Shown: one piece after another, positions 9,776-19,441 of the stretch | Numbering within the stretch: position 1 is the first letter of the stretch | How the letters are laid out: every line of letters begins with the position of its first letter | From: Sphaerospermopsis sp. SIO1G1 | Lineage (GTDB): Bacteria > Cyanobacteriota > Cyanobacteriia > Cyanobacteriales > Nostocaceae | Reading direction: 5' to 3' | Assembly: GCA_010672785.1 (NCBI GenBank) | Contig: JAAHFX010000004.1 | Coordinates: 150,383-214,382 of the forward strand | DNA length: 64,000 bases | Program-made: the position numbers and the translations under genes | The notes under the pieces: generated by a model | Database searches by the model: none | What the model saw: only the letters and a program-made list of their open reading frames with translations | What the model was told of the DNA's origin: nothing

Positions 9776-10117
9776 GATATTCATGTCCGCACAGTTACTT
9801 GCAACATAACTTGTGTGTGCAGAAATCCGAAAATTCCTGGGTGACAAGAAAGCTAAATTTAAGACAGAGTATAGGGTATAGAGTGTAGGGGGTGGGAAAA
9901 ATTAACTTTTTCAAAATCATGGAGAAAGCCTCAAAAGGCTGATTTTAGGGACTGATCAGAAATAAATAAACCCAACCACTGTCACTACAATGACAATCAA
10001 TTTCTTTCTCCCTACCCCCTACTTAGTTTTTACCTTCCTTTTCCCCTGCATTCCGTCCCCCTGCTCCCTAGTGTATATTGACATTAACATGAAGATTTTA
10101 TCCACAATATTACGTAT
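9776..10117. other. Non-coding gap upstream of the DUF389 gene
   Basis: The sequence contains low-complexity purine/pyrimidine runs (GGGTATAGAG-like and CCCCCTGCTCCCTAG-like) related to the dispersed repeats elsewhere. I see no gene, RNA or definite promoter. Confidence 0.4.
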
Positions 10118-11836
10118 ATGCTGAGAGATAAATTTGCAGACAATCTGGGAATTAGTCAAACCCGTAAAGAACAAATATATCTAGATATATGCAAAGCAGT
10201 CAGCCTCCAGGATATTAGTTACTGGATTCAGGTTTTGTTTGCAGCTGGTATTGCTACTTTGGGTTTAGTTCTGAACAGTCCAGCAGTTATTATTGGTGCA
10301 ATGTTGATTTCCCCATTAATGGGAGGTATTTTAGCCAGTGGTTTAGCATTAGCTGCCGGTGATGTCATTTTAGCCATCCGGGCGCTAGTTAACTTAATTG
10401 TGAGTTCCATAGTTGCTATTGCCTTTGCTGTACTTTTAGTATCTTTATTACCATTTAAAGAAATGACAGCAGAAATAGCAGGAAGAATTCGTCCTAATAT
10501 TTTAGACTTAGTTGTTGCTTTATTTTCTGGTGCAGTTGGTTCAGTAGCAATTTGTAAAGAATCAAAAGGAGTAGCAACATCTATTCCTGGGGTAGCTATT
10601 GCTGTAGCATTAATGCCACCATTATGCGTAGTTGGTTATGGAATTGGTATTGCCCTTAGTTTAGATTCTGTCAAAGGTTGGCAGGTAGCTAGTGGTGGAG
10701 GTTTACTATTTTTTACTAACTTAGTAGCAATTACTTTTACTTCCATGTTAGTTTTTTTGGCTTTACATATAGATAATGATATAGTCAGAGAAAAAATTAA
10801 AGGATGGCGTGAAAATGACCCCGAAAGTTTGCTAGTAGAACATCTTTTAGAGAAATCTTCTGTCTACGATAAATTTAAAACAATAGGAGGATTACCTGGC
10901 AGATTTCTATTAATTGTCATTACAATTGGCATCATTATTTTTCCTTTAAATCAATCATTAATTCAACTCAGAAAAGAAATCGCTTTACAACAGCAAGAAA
11001 ACCAAATTCGGGGAGCAGCGACAGAAATATGGCAAACACAGTTTGCTAACTTTCCTAGTGGTGATCCTCGTTCTTATATTAGTAATATTGCCACTTCCTA
11101 TGGGCAAAATAATAAATTAATTATTCAACTTCAGGTATTTAGCAGTAAACATTACACACCAGAAGAACAAAATAATTATATTCAAAAGTTATCAGACCGT
11201 CTGAATATGGCACCAGAATTATTAGGATTAAAACTGATTGAAATTCCGACAGCATCGAATGAGCTTTTACAGCAAATTACTGACGAACAGCTAACAGAAC
11301 CATTAGTAAGTATTGCACAACTACAAGCTAATTTTTTGCAAGAAATCCAAGGTTCTTTAGGTAGTTTGATACTTCCCGATCCCGCCAAATTACTTGATTA
11401 TGAAGTTATCACCAGTCCCATTGAACCATTAAAAATTAGATTAATATATTTGAGTGAACGAGAAATTAGCAAAGATGCCCAAATACTGATGGCAGATAAT
11501 ATTAGAACGAAACTAGATTATCCGTCAGCTAAAGTTGCCATGCAAAGAATTGATTCTAGCCCAAGTGTAATATCCTTTCCAAAAGATCAAGCAACATTAT
11601 CTCCAGGTAGCACACAATTATTAGATCGCATTGCCCAAAACCTGAAAAGACAACCTAATTTAAGTGTAGAAGTGATAGTCAATCAAGAATCAACAGAGCA
11701 ACAAGAAATCTTACCACAGCGTTCTCAAGTTATTGCCCAATACCTAGAATCAAAGTGGCAAATTAGTAAAGATAGAATTAAGATTCAAATAGGTACAGAA
11801 AACCAAGGTAATGCTAAATTACAACTAATAGTATAA
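10118..11836 (+). CDS. DUF389 integral membrane protein with C-terminal OmpA-like region
   Basis: Protein of 572 residues. The first ~290 residues form a DUF389/TIGR00341-type domain. It has several hydrophobic helices and the signature stretch NSPAVIIGAMLISPLMGG, then GAVGSVAICKE and IPGVAIAVALMPPLCVVG. The C-terminal ~270 residues are soluble and predicted helical/strand. They end in a region (FPKDQATLSPGSTQLLDRIA) that resembles the OmpA-like peptidoglycan-contact fold. The biochemical role of DUF389 proteins is unsettled. Two further membrane-protein genes follow closely on the same strand (46-bp and 55-bp gaps), suggesting a small envelope-related transcription unit. Confidence 0.85.
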   Translation: MLRDKFADNLGISQTRKEQIYLDICKAVSLQDISYWIQVLFAAGIATLGLVLNSPAVIIGAMLISPLMGGILASGLALAAGDVILAIRALVNLIVSSIVAIAFAVLLVSLLPFKEMTAEIAGRIRPNILDLVVALFSGAVGSVAICKESKGVATSIPGVAIAVALMPPLCVVGYGIGIALSLDSVKGWQVASGGGLLFFTNLVAITFTSMLVFLALHIDNDIVREKIKGWRENDPESLLVEHLLEKSSVYDKFKTIGGLPGRFLLIVITIGIIIFPLNQSLIQLRKEIALQQQENQIRGAATEIWQTQFANFPSGDPRSYISNIATSYGQNNKLIIQLQVFSSKHYTPEEQNNYIQKLSDRLNMAPELLGLKLIEIPTASNELLQQITDEQLTEPLVSIAQLQANFLQEIQGSLGSLILPDPAKLLDYEVITSPIEPLKIRLIYLSEREISKDAQILMADNIRTKLDYPSAKVAMQRIDSSPSVISFPKDQATLSPGSTQLLDRIAQNLKRQPNLSVEVIVNQESTEQQEILPQRSQVIAQYLESKWQISKDRIKIQIGTENQGNAKLQLIV

Positions 11837-11882
11837 TCACTATAAACTTATTAAGGGAATTTCTGATTCAACCTTTATCAAT

Positions 11883-12788
11883 ATGTTCAACTCACGTTTT
11901 ATTAGGTTTTTTCGCCACCTAAACTGGCACACTCTGAAAAAAACTTTGGCGAGGACAGTTGAAAGGAGACTATTAGGACTAGCTTCAGAAATTGCTTTTA
12001 ATGCTATGCTATCCTTGTTTCCTGCTATCTTAGCCTTTTTAACAGCTATTGGTTTATTTGCTGAATCATTACGCGATACATTCATGCAACTAGCATTACA
12101 ACTTAGTCAAGTAGTTCCTCAAGAAGCATGGGTTTTAATTAATGAGTTTGCTAAACAAGAAATTGCTAATTCCAAAAATTCTGGACTATTTTCTTTCAGC
12201 TTTATCATCGCTCTCTGGACAGCTTCTGGTGCAGTTAGCACAGCCATGACAACCTTTGATCAAATTGAACAAATTCCTACAAAATATACACGTCCATTTT
12301 GGAAAGCAAAAATAATTTCTTTAGGTTTAACCATAGGAACTATATTACTTTTACTACTAGCATCTTTCCTTGTATTTATCAGTGATTTATTGTTGGGTAT
12401 GATAGTAAGTGGTAGTGTTTATTTTGAGTTCTTATTACACCTTTGGCAACTTCTGCTATGGCCATTAGCTTTGGGTATTGTTGCAGCTACTTTTAGCTTT
12501 ATTTACCGCTACGGAACAAGTGTATGGAAACCAGACACACCATTAGTACCAGGAGCAGTTTTAGCTGCTATATTTTGGGCGTTAGTCTCTGCTGCATTCC
12601 GTCTTTATGTCACTAACTTTGGAAATTATAATAAAGTTTACGGCACAGTTGGAACTTTCATAGTATTAATGTTGTGGTTATGGATGAGTGCCTTTGTCCT
12701 TTTAGTTGGTAACCAGTTGAATGTAACTGTAGGTGAAGCGATGAATTCTAAGCTAAACACTAAGAATTTAGAACTCACAACTGAATAA
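11883..12788 (+). CDS. YihY/virulence factor BrkB family membrane protein
   Basis: This 301-residue inner-membrane protein has about six hydrophobic helices. The family signature near the N-terminus reads RRLLGLASEIAFNAMLSLFPAI at about residues 28-50. The later helices include YKVYGTVGTFIVLMLWLWM-like residues typical of the family. Such proteins were once mis-annotated as ribonuclease BN and their real role is unclear; transport or envelope stability is likely. It sits 46 bp after the DUF389 gene and before a DUF4112 gene, consistent with co-transcription. Confidence 0.88.
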   Translation: MFNSRFIRFFRHLNWHTLKKTLARTVERRLLGLASEIAFNAMLSLFPAILAFLTAIGLFAESLRDTFMQLALQLSQVVPQEAWVLINEFAKQEIANSKNSGLFSFSFIIALWTASGAVSTAMTTFDQIEQIPTKYTRPFWKAKIISLGLTIGTILLLLLASFLVFISDLLLGMIVSGSVYFEFLLHLWQLLLWPLALGIVAATFSFIYRYGTSVWKPDTPLVPGAVLAAIFWALVSAAFRLYVTNFGNYNKVYGTVGTFIVLMLWLWMSAFVLLVGNQLNVTVGEAMNSKLNTKNLELTTE

Positions 12789-12843
12789 CAATGAGGCAAA
12801 AACTAACAACATTAAACTAAAATAAAGTAAAAACTAGATTAGA

Positions 12844-13344
12844 ATGTCTAACTATCCTAATAAATTTAGTATTGAATTAGAAGGTTATACACCAACATTA
12901 AAACGGCTACGTCAAATCAGTAGATTACTAGACAATGCTGTTACTGTTCCAGGTACAGATGTCGGTATTGGTTTAGATCCAATTATTGGTTTAATTCCAG
13001 TGGGTGGTGATGTCATATCATTGGTTTTTTCTATTTACATCATCATTGAATCTGCAAAATTAGGTGTTTCTAAATCTACTATAGGCAGAATGATAGTCAA
13101 TATTATTATTGATGGTTTAGCTGGTGCTATTCCCATGTTAGGAGATATATTTGATGTTGCCTGGACAGCCAATAAATATAATATTAAATTATTAGAAGAT
13201 TACCTGCAAGCTCCAGGAGAGAAAAAGAAAGCTGATCAAAGTTTTGTGCTACTGTTGTTTGTTGGTTTGATATTACTAGCTATCGTTCTCATCTCACTAC
13301 CAGTAATCGTGATTGGAACAATATGGAAAGCATTATTTGGTTAG
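12844..13344 (+). CDS. DUF4112 domain membrane protein
   Basis: Protein of 166 residues. The N-terminal half carries the DUF4112 pattern: LDNAVTVPGTDVGIGLDPII, then GLIPVGGDVIS and GAIPMLGDIFDVAWTANKYN. It forms two short hydrophobic segments around the Gly-Asp motifs. A C-terminal helix (about 138-162) spans the membrane. Function is unknown for the family. It is the last member of the three-gene membrane-protein run starting at 10118; a dispersed repeat follows immediately. Confidence 0.85.
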   Translation: MSNYPNKFSIELEGYTPTLKRLRQISRLLDNAVTVPGTDVGIGLDPIIGLIPVGGDVISLVFSIYIIIESAKLGVSKSTIGRMIVNIIIDGLAGAIPMLGDIFDVAWTANKYNIKLLEDYLQAPGEKKKADQSFVLLLFVGLILLAIVLISLPVIVIGTIWKALFG

Positions 13345-13351
13345 TTACAGA

Positions 13352-13490
13352 GCTTTCCGGTGTTATAAGGTACGTTATTGGCGGGCAAGATGCCCACCCC
13401 ACACAAGATGCCCACCCCACACAAGATGCCCATCCCACAATAGTTTCATAATTATGATTTGTACCTCATAGCAATGAAATCTGCTGCATT
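13352..13490. repeat. GGTAC-type palindromic repeat with three 18-bp units (inverse orientation)
   Basis: This is the largest copy. TTATAAGGTACG begins it and TTTGTACCTCATAGC ends it. Three tandem CAAGATGCCCACCCCACA units (the last with one change) lie between. It is the reverse complement of the orientation seen at 844 and 31131. Confidence 0.85.
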
Positions 13491-13539
13491 AAGTTAAAGT
13501 TTTAATGTTACTGTTTATTATTCCCTATTTCTTATTCAA

Positions 13540-14478
13540 ATGAAAGATTGGTGGCAAATTAATTTTCCTAAAGGTAGACAAACTTTAGTTATTAGTGATG
13601 CTAATGGCTACCCTGTACAAATTGCTTATGGTGAAAAAGGTACAGGTAAACCAATTATTTTATTACATGGTTTAGGTAGCTGGAGTTATAATTGGCGGTA
13701 TAGTATTAATCCATTATCTCAACATTTTCGGGTGATTTGTTTTGATGCTAAAGGTTATGGTTTTTCCGAAAAACCAATACATCGAAGAGAAACAAGTGGT
13801 CATCAAATCATCGAATTAGAAAGAATAATTAACTCTCTATGTGATCAACCTCCTGTCATCGTTGCTGAATCTTTAGGAGCTTTAGTTTCCTTAGCCTTGG
13901 CAGCCAAAAATCCTCAATTAATTGGGCGTTTAGTAGTCATGAATGCACCAATTTTTACGACAAAATTACCCCATTGGGCTATGGGTTTATTATCGAAAAC
14001 TCCTCTAGAAGTTATTCATAAAATTGATTTTTTGCGGTTAGCTTATTTATTTTCACCTATCGTTAGGGGAGTAATGGCCACAGAAAGAAAAAAAGTATTA
14101 TTTAATCCGGAAATTCTCACAGATGAAGATATTTATTGGATAACTTACCCATTTATAGAAATTCCAGGAACATTAGTAAAAGTAGCAGAAGAATTACAAA
14201 TAGCAGCGGCAGAAATTGAGAATTTACAAGCTCATCAACCTAATATGTTGACGCAAATTCAAAATAGTTTAACTGCTATTCAATGTCCTACTTTAATTTT
14301 ATGGGGAGATCAGGATAGTTGGTTTCCTGCTAGTCATGGTCAAAAGTTACATCAACATATTCCTAATTCCCAATTTAAACTTATAAAAAACTGCTATCAT
14401 GACGCATCTACGGGAGCTAATGAAGTAGTAAATAGAGAAATTTTGCAATTTTTAAAGAATACTAATTTTTATACATGA
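13540..14478 (+). CDS. Alpha/beta-fold hydrolase
   Basis: Protein of 312 residues with an intact hydrolase triad. The oxyanion motif is HGLGS at 43-47. The nucleophile Ser111 sits in VAESLGAL, where the first glycine of the usual GxSxG elbow is replaced by alanine. The acid is D257 or D259 in LWGDQDSWFP, and H287 lies in NCYHDASTG. The cap region at about 150-220 is helical. The substrate is unknown; esterase, epoxide hydrolase or haloperoxidase-like activity are all possible. There are no clear operon partners: a repeat precedes the gene and a 1-kb gap follows. Confidence 0.85.
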   Translation: MKDWWQINFPKGRQTLVISDANGYPVQIAYGEKGTGKPIILLHGLGSWSYNWRYSINPLSQHFRVICFDAKGYGFSEKPIHRRETSGHQIIELERIINSLCDQPPVIVAESLGALVSLALAAKNPQLIGRLVVMNAPIFTTKLPHWAMGLLSKTPLEVIHKIDFLRLAYLFSPIVRGVMATERKKVLFNPEILTDEDIYWITYPFIEIPGTLVKVAEELQIAAAEIENLQAHQPNMLTQIQNSLTAIQCPTLILWGDQDSWFPASHGQKLHQHIPNSQFKLIKNCYHDASTGANEVVNREILQFLKNTNFYT

Positions 14479-14529
14479 GGGTTGCTGAAAAAGTATTTTT
14501 ATGCAGGATTTAATTAAACAGAAGTTACG

Positions 14530-14601
14530 GAAGAATGAACCACGAAGGACGCGAAGAACACGAAGATAAGAAGGTTACAAGAGATATTTTGCGTAAGTCC
14601 T
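14530..14601. mobile_element. Partial MITE of the AGGACTTACGCA family
   Basis: Only the right end (TTTTGCGTAAGTCCTA) and a core with CACGAAGGACGCGAAGAACA remain. The core resembles that of the copy at 44275. It contains the start of a 67-codon open frame that I do not regard as a gene. Confidence 0.5.
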
Positions 14602-14651
14602 ATATGGAAGCAAACCCTAATTATCATGAGATGACAAATTCAAAAAAGAAG

Positions 14652-14816
14652 AGTGAGAGAAGGCAATATCAAGCGCCTTTTATCTCTCACTCTACATTTG
14701 CTGCTGGGGCGTTCAGGAATAATTTTTATAGACGTTAACCGTTACTTTTAGGGGGGCTAATGTGTAGGTAAACGTCAGTAATTATGTGTAGAGATATTCC
14801 TAGTTGCAGCAAATGT
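14652..14816. ncRNA. Candidate structured RNA or folded element with nested stems
   Basis: A first hairpin pairs AGTGAGAGA (14652-14660) with TCTCTCACT (14683-14691), extended by AGGC/GCCT. Directly after it come three fully nested inverted pairs. ACATTTGCTGC (14694-14704) pairs with GCAGCAAATGT (14806-14816). AGGAATA pairs with TATTCCT near 14795. GACGTTAACC (about 14729) pairs with GGTAAACGTC (about 14767) with one mismatch. No protein frame explains this. It could be a structured RNA, the folded end of a transposon, or a MITE; strand is undetermined. Confidence 0.5.
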
Positions 14817-15021
14817 TAAACCTGATGATTAATTATTTTTTGATAAAAACATAGAAATTCACAACTATGTTTGCATAATGATGACAAAATTGTTTATAAT
14901 TTAGTATCTGATTCAAAATCAGGACTTGATCAGTAGTCGAGTTGAGAATCGTTTATTGACTAAGTAGATCCCGATAACAACACCTTTGAAGTCGTTTATC
15001 TTTCTATAAGATAACCAGTCA

Positions 15022-15075
15022 TTTCTATAATTGGTTGCCAATTTGGCATTTTTTAGAATTAAGAAATTATAGAAA
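15022..15075. terminator. Perfect 11-bp inverted repeat enclosing a terminator-like hairpin
   Basis: TTTCTATAATT at 15022 pairs with AATTATAGAAA at 15065. Inside, TTGCCAATTTGGCA is followed by six T residues, resembling an intrinsic terminator reading on the plus strand. It could end a transcript from the structured element at 14652-14816. Confidence 0.35.
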
Positions 15076-15190
15076 ATATACCTGTTCGAGACTACATCAG
15101 GGTTATAGATAATTAGGAAATCAAGAATATTTCAGCCGATAAAATTTAATTGTGGTAAGTACCCAAGCAAAATTAATTGCACATATTAAT

Positions 15191-15283
15191 AGGACTTAAG
15201 TAAAACATCCCTCAAACCCTTATTTCTCTGTGTTCTCTGTACCTGGAGTGGTTCGTTCATTCCATAGCTTTTGCGTAAGTCCT
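15191..15283. mobile_element. MITE, AGGACTTACGCA family
   Basis: Ends are AGGACTTAAGTAAAA and TTTTGCGTAAGTCCT, about 93 bp apart. The core carries TTCTCTGTGTTCTCTGT, as in the copy at 44275. It has no coding capacity and would need a transposase acting in trans. Confidence 0.7.
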
Positions 15284-15465
15284 ACCTGTATTCTTCACCT
15301 GTTAAGAGTTCCCTGTTCCCTCTCCTAACCATGAAATTTATTTTGCACTACTACTTAATTATCTAAATATCGTGTGTTCAGCTACAGTTCTATTTACGAA
15401 AATCAGGCAACAATAGATATCAATAACTTATATGCAGCTTTGTCTGTGAATTATGCTGCTGTTAC

Positions 15466-17151
15466 ATGAAACCTCGAATTATTGTTTGTGGACTAGGAAG
15501 AACTGGATACAAAATCTTTCGTTTGCTCAGACAACAGGGTGCTTTGGTAGTTGGTGTTCATCGTAGAGCTATACCTGGCGAAGCTACGGGAGATGTCATT
15601 ATTGGTGAACTATGTGCTGCTTCTACCTTAAAAGCTGCTGGTATTGAAGATGCACATACCTTAGTTATAGCCAGTTCCGATGATGCTGTCAATTTATCAA
15701 TTATGATGCAGGCAAGGGTTTTAAATCCTCAACTTCGCATTATTAACCGATTTTATAATACAAATTTAGGGGAAAGACTGGATCAAACTTTAGTAGATCA
15801 TCTGAGTATGAGTGTTGTTGGTTTAGCAGCACCAATTTTTGCGTTTGCAGCTTTGGGAAATCAAGTTATAGGACAAATTAGATTATTTGATCAAACTTGG
15901 CCAATTCAAGAAGAATTTATTAATGAAAACCATCCCTGGCGGGGTCAAAAAATTAGTGATTTGTGGGAAGAAAGAGCCAGAATGCTAATTTATTATTCAC
16001 CCCAAATGGGAAAGATGAATTTAGTTTCAGCCGTATTATCAGGACAACGTTTAGAATTGGGCGATCGCCTGATTATTGTTACCCAACCCCGTGTAAATAA
16101 TTCCCGCAAATCATGGGTACGAAAACTTATTAAAATCTTTACTAGTATTAGGCATTTTCAAAAACACGCTAGTTCAGTAATTATTATGGCTATGGTGCTA
16201 GTTATAATTATTTTAATAGCCACATTTACCTATGTTTCTACTAGATTAAATATTTCATTTGTTGATGCTTTATATTTTGCTGTCGGCATGATTACTGGTG
16301 CAGGTGGCAATGATAAAGTTGTAGAAGAAGCACCTAATAGTATTAAAATATTTACTATTATTATGATGCTATCAGGGGCTGTGGTTTTCGGTCTTTGGTA
16401 TGCGATGTTAACTGATTTTGTCTTAGGAACTCGCCTGAAACAGTTTTGGGATGTAGCGAGAATTCCACAACGTCATCATTATATTGTTTGTGGTTTGAGT
16501 GGCATTGGAATTAGAATTATTCAACAACTAAATGCCAATGGACATGAGGTAGTTGTTATTGAAACAGATCCTAATAATAGATTTGTCAATAGTGCCAGAG
16601 GAATGGGAATTCCTGTAGTTTTAGCTGATGCCAGTTTTCGCACTACTTTAAAAGTTAGTAATATTAATACCGCAGCCGCCGTTTTAGTAGTAAGTAGTAA
16701 CGATGCTACTAATTTAGAAATTGCCCTCAAAGCTAAAAGTTTAGCACCAAAACTTCCCGTCATTGTCAACTATGATGATCCTGATTTTGCCGGAATGGCA
16801 CAGCAGGTTTTTGATTTTGAAGCTGTTTTAAGCCCAGCAGAATTAGCAGCACCGGCGTTTGCAGCGGCCGCTTTGGGAGGGAGAATAATTGGAAATGGTA
16901 TTATTGGTGATAATTTATGGGTGGCTTTTGCCACTTTAATTACTCCTAACCATCCTTTTTGTGGTCAATGGGTGCAAGATGTAGCTAGATATGCAGATTT
17001 TGTGCCTTTATATGTGGAAACAGAACATCAAACTCTACATGGTTGGGATTTATTAGAAACTAATCTGAGTGCAGGAGATATTTTATATTTAACTATTCCT
17101 GCAAATCGGCTATATCAGTTGTGGAGAGAGGAGCAGGAAATGATCAGTTAG
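15466..17151 (+). CDS. RCK/TrkA-N - two-helix pore - RCK protein, potassium channel-like
   Basis: Protein of 561 residues. The N-terminal RCK domain (about 1-140) has the nucleotide motif GLGRTGYKIFRLL. Two membrane helices (about 237-257 and 294-318) enclose a pore-loop-like segment at 266-283. A second RCK domain starts at about 337 (VCGLSGIGIRII), followed by an RCK_C-like tail. The pore loop reads MITGAGGND where typical K+ channels have TVGYGD, so selectivity or even conduction is uncertain. It probably senses NAD(H) or another nucleotide and gates ion flow in the plasma membrane. It is transcribed alone after a 1-kb non-coding gap. Confidence 0.85.
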   Translation: MKPRIIVCGLGRTGYKIFRLLRQQGALVVGVHRRAIPGEATGDVIIGELCAASTLKAAGIEDAHTLVIASSDDAVNLSIMMQARVLNPQLRIINRFYNTNLGERLDQTLVDHLSMSVVGLAAPIFAFAALGNQVIGQIRLFDQTWPIQEEFINENHPWRGQKISDLWEERARMLIYYSPQMGKMNLVSAVLSGQRLELGDRLIIVTQPRVNNSRKSWVRKLIKIFTSIRHFQKHASSVIIMAMVLVIIILIATFTYVSTRLNISFVDALYFAVGMITGAGGNDKVVEEAPNSIKIFTIIMMLSGAVVFGLWYAMLTDFVLGTRLKQFWDVARIPQRHHYIVCGLSGIGIRIIQQLNANGHEVVVIETDPNNRFVNSARGMGIPVVLADASFRTTLKVSNINTAAAVLVVSSNDATNLEIALKAKSLAPKLPVIVNYDDPDFAGMAQQVFDFEAVLSPAELAAPAFAAAALGGRIIGNGIIGDNLWVAFATLITPNHPFCGQWVQDVARYADFVPLYVETEHQTLHGWDLLETNLSAGDILYLTIPANRLYQLWREEQEMIS

Positions 17152-17217
17152 GGTATTTTTTCAAGAGATATGACCATTGAAACCTCCTGCTTGTCTCACT
17201 TTCACCTTGCTTGTCGC

Positions 17218-17260
17218 CCCCTGAACTCTTAGCCTCCACAGATCACTTTTTCCGCAACCC
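17218..17260. repeat. Right end of the GCAGCAAAAAGT dispersed repeat
   Basis: CCTCCACAGATCACTTTTTCCGCAACCCC is the inverted end seen also at about 9110 and 44400. It abuts the stop codon of cobM. Confidence 0.6.
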
Positions 17261-18070
17261 CTACTGATGAGATGCACGAAATAAATGATTATGTTCAGGA
17301 TGATATAAACATGAACGCGATGATATTGGTGAAAGTGCGGGACTGATGATATAAAGAGTTGTTCGCAGTAGTTTTTCTTCATGGGTACAATTGGCCATTT
17401 CTGTTAAAGGAACAACACGAATTTTTTCATCTGGCCAACCAACACGAAAACAAATAGCTACTTGGGTGTGAGGGGGATAATGTGCTAGTAATTTAGCCTG
17501 GGCATTTTGCACATGACGCGCACTTAAATATAAACATAAGCTGGCTTGATGGGCAGCCAAACTAGCTAATTCCTCAGTTTCAGGTACTCCAGTTCTACCA
17601 CTAATCCGGGTCAGGATAATACTTTGAACTAAATTAGGGACAGTCAATTCTACTTTTAAATTGGCAGCCGCTGCTTGAAATGCACTAATACCAGGAATAA
17701 TTTCAAAGGGTATATCTGCTTGCACTAACAGCTGTATTTGTTCGTGAATGGCACTATAAAGACTAGGATCACCAGAATGAAGACGCACCACTGACTTTTG
17801 CGATCGCACCGCTTTCTCCATCAAAGGTACAATTTCTTCTAAAGTTTTATTTGCGGTTCTAATAATTTCTGCATCTGAGCGGCATATATCTAAAATTTCT
17901 GCGGGAATTAAAGAATCAGCAAACAAAATTACATCAGCCCTGGCAAGGAGTTTGTGGGCTTTAACTGTCAACAAATCTGGATCTCCAGGCCCTGCTCCAA
18001 CAATATAAACTAATGAGTCTAAGCGTGGCTGAGTATCAGGAGTAGAAATGTTAGTAATATTTTGATTCAT
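17261..18070 (-). CDS. cobM: Precorrin-4 C11-methyltransferase
   Basis: This SAM-dependent enzyme methylates C-11 of precorrin-4 in cobalamin synthesis. From the ATG at 18070 (MNQNITNIS) it has 269 residues. A longer reading from 18166 adds 32 basic residues not expected for the family. The tetrapyrrole methylase pattern is clear: VYIVGAGPGDPDLLTVKA near the N-terminus, then RLHSGDPSLYSA and IIPGISAFQAAAANL. The typical C-terminal YHPEHNHLFR is present. It is a single gene here, unlinked to the corrinoid adenosyltransferase at the left edge. Confidence 0.94.
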   Translation of the reverse strand: MNQNITNISTPDTQPRLDSLVYIVGAGPGDPDLLTVKAHKLLARADVILFADSLIPAEILDICRSDAEIIRTANKTLEEIVPLMEKAVRSQKSVVRLHSGDPSLYSAIHEQIQLLVQADIPFEIIPGISAFQAAAANLKVELTVPNLVQSIILTRISGRTGVPETEELASLAAHQASLCLYLSARHVQNAQAKLLAHYPPHTQVAICFRVGWPDEKIRVVPLTEMANCTHEEKLLRTTLYIISPALSPISSRSCLYHPEHNHLFRASHQ

Positions 18071-18353
18071 TGATATTGATCCCACACTGAAAAAGTTTTT
18101 TGCTTTTCTTGATCCACTTTTCCGGATGCACCCCCTTAACCTAGTAGAGAGAATTGGTAGATGCACCCTGGTTAAGCCCTAGACAACACTCTGGGGCATT
18201 TTTTATTTCTGGGAGAACTTATGTTGAATGTTGAATTTTGACTTTTAAGTACCTGATCAAAAATAATTTAACATTTTCGGAACAAACAAAAATCTCTGAA
18301 GCTCTTATATCGTTTTCGAGTGCATCGGTATTATTCCTTGAATATCCCCTGGT

Positions 18354-18460
18354 TTAATATCAATATCTGTGGGGAATATATATTATGGATGGGCAACCAC
18401 GGGGGGTTTGCCCCTACGTGAGGAAAACATATTATTCCGATGCTAACGGATTTGATATTA
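18354..18460. repeat. Palindromic intergenic element with central hairpin
   Basis: TAATATCAATATCTGT on the left is the imperfect inverse of ACGGATTTGATATTA on the right. A central GGGCAACCACGG/GGTTTGCCC hairpin lies at 18391-18413. It fills much of the cobM-lgt gap; both genes read leftward, so it sits between the lgt 3' end and the cobM start. Confidence 0.6.
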
Positions 18461-18531
18461 CCTATTCCCTATTCCCTCCCCCAAATATAAAATTTATTTT
18501 GCACGAGACTACTTAACTTCACCACTCACCA

Positions 18532-19401
18532 TTAACCCATTACCCCATTTTTAGAAGAAGAAACAACATCAGGTAAAGGACGTTTGAGAAAGTATAGCCA
18601 AGCTAAACCAGCTAATCCTAAAGTAATACCAGCCAAACTGACGATTTGAGCAATTCTTAAAGGGCCAAGCATTAAGCTATCTGTACGCAAGCCTTCAATC
18701 CAAAAGCGTCCTAAGCTATACGCTACCCAGTAAACTAAAAATAATGTTCCCACCTTCAAACGTGGTTTGCCAGATAAAGCACGGAAAAACAAAAATAACA
18801 GCAGCGCAAAAACCATTAAATTCCACACAGATTCATACAAGAAAGTAGGATGGAAATATTCAAAATTAACTAATTCCAAAGGACGACGTTCTTCAGGGAT
18901 AAATAACTTCCAAGGTAAATTTGTCGGTCTCCCAAAGGCTTCAGAATTAAAAAAATTACCCCAACGTCCAATAGCTTGCCCTAAAATTAATGAAGGAGCA
19001 ACTAAATCTGTTAACTGCCAAAAAGATATCTTCTTCAGTTTAGCAAAGATTAAAGCGGCAATCACACCGCCTATAATTGCTCCATGAATAGCAATACCAC
19101 CTTGCCAAATGGCAATAATTCTTTCTGGATGCTGAGAATATTCTGACCACTGAAATAATACGTAATATATCCGTGCTGCGGGAATTGCACCAATTACTAG
19201 CCAAATGGATAAATCACTGATTAATTCAGGGTTGATCTGACGACGCTGGGCTAAATATTGAGATATTGTCACGCCAATTAATACAGCTAGGGCAATTAGC
19301 AATCCATACCAACGAATAATAATAGGTCCAATTTCTACCACAATTGGACCAGGAGAAACAAATTGAAATCCTAAAGGTAAAGTAAAAAAATCCAGTTCCA
19401 T
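18532..19401 (-). CDS. lgt: Prolipoprotein diacylglyceryl transferase
   Basis: Lgt transfers diacylglycerol from phosphatidylglycerol to the lipobox cysteine of prelipoproteins in the plasma membrane. The protein has 289 residues and about seven membrane helices. The Lgt signature [16 protein letters not shown] is intact, with the preceding HGAIIGG containing the conserved histidine and [11 protein letters not shown] near the C-terminus. One lipoprotein candidate in this window (55271) would be a substrate. Upstream lies a repeat-containing gap, with coaD on the opposite strand. Confidence 0.96.
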   Translation of the reverse strand: MELDFFTLPLGFQFVSPGPIVVEIGPIIIRWYGLLIALAVLIGVTISQYLAQRRQINPELISDLSIWLVIGAIPAARIYYVLFQWSEYSQHPERIIAIWQGGIAIHGAIIGGVIAALIFAKLKKISFWQLTDLVAPSLILGQAIGRWGNFFNSEAFGRPTNLPWKLFIPEERRPLELVNFEYFHPTFLYESVWNLMVFALLLFLFFRALSGKPRLKVGTLFLVYWVAYSLGRFWIEGLRTDSLMLGPLRIAQIVSLAGITLGLAGLAWLYFLKRPLPDVVSSSKNGVMG

Positions 19402-19441
19402 GCAGAATTACCTAACAGTTACCAAAAAATTGTGGTTTAAA

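Noticed and set aside
14535..14738. 67-codon frame starting MNHEGREEHEDKK
   Set aside because: It runs through MITE core sequence and the hairpin of the nested-stem element; composition is that of repeat DNA, not a gene.
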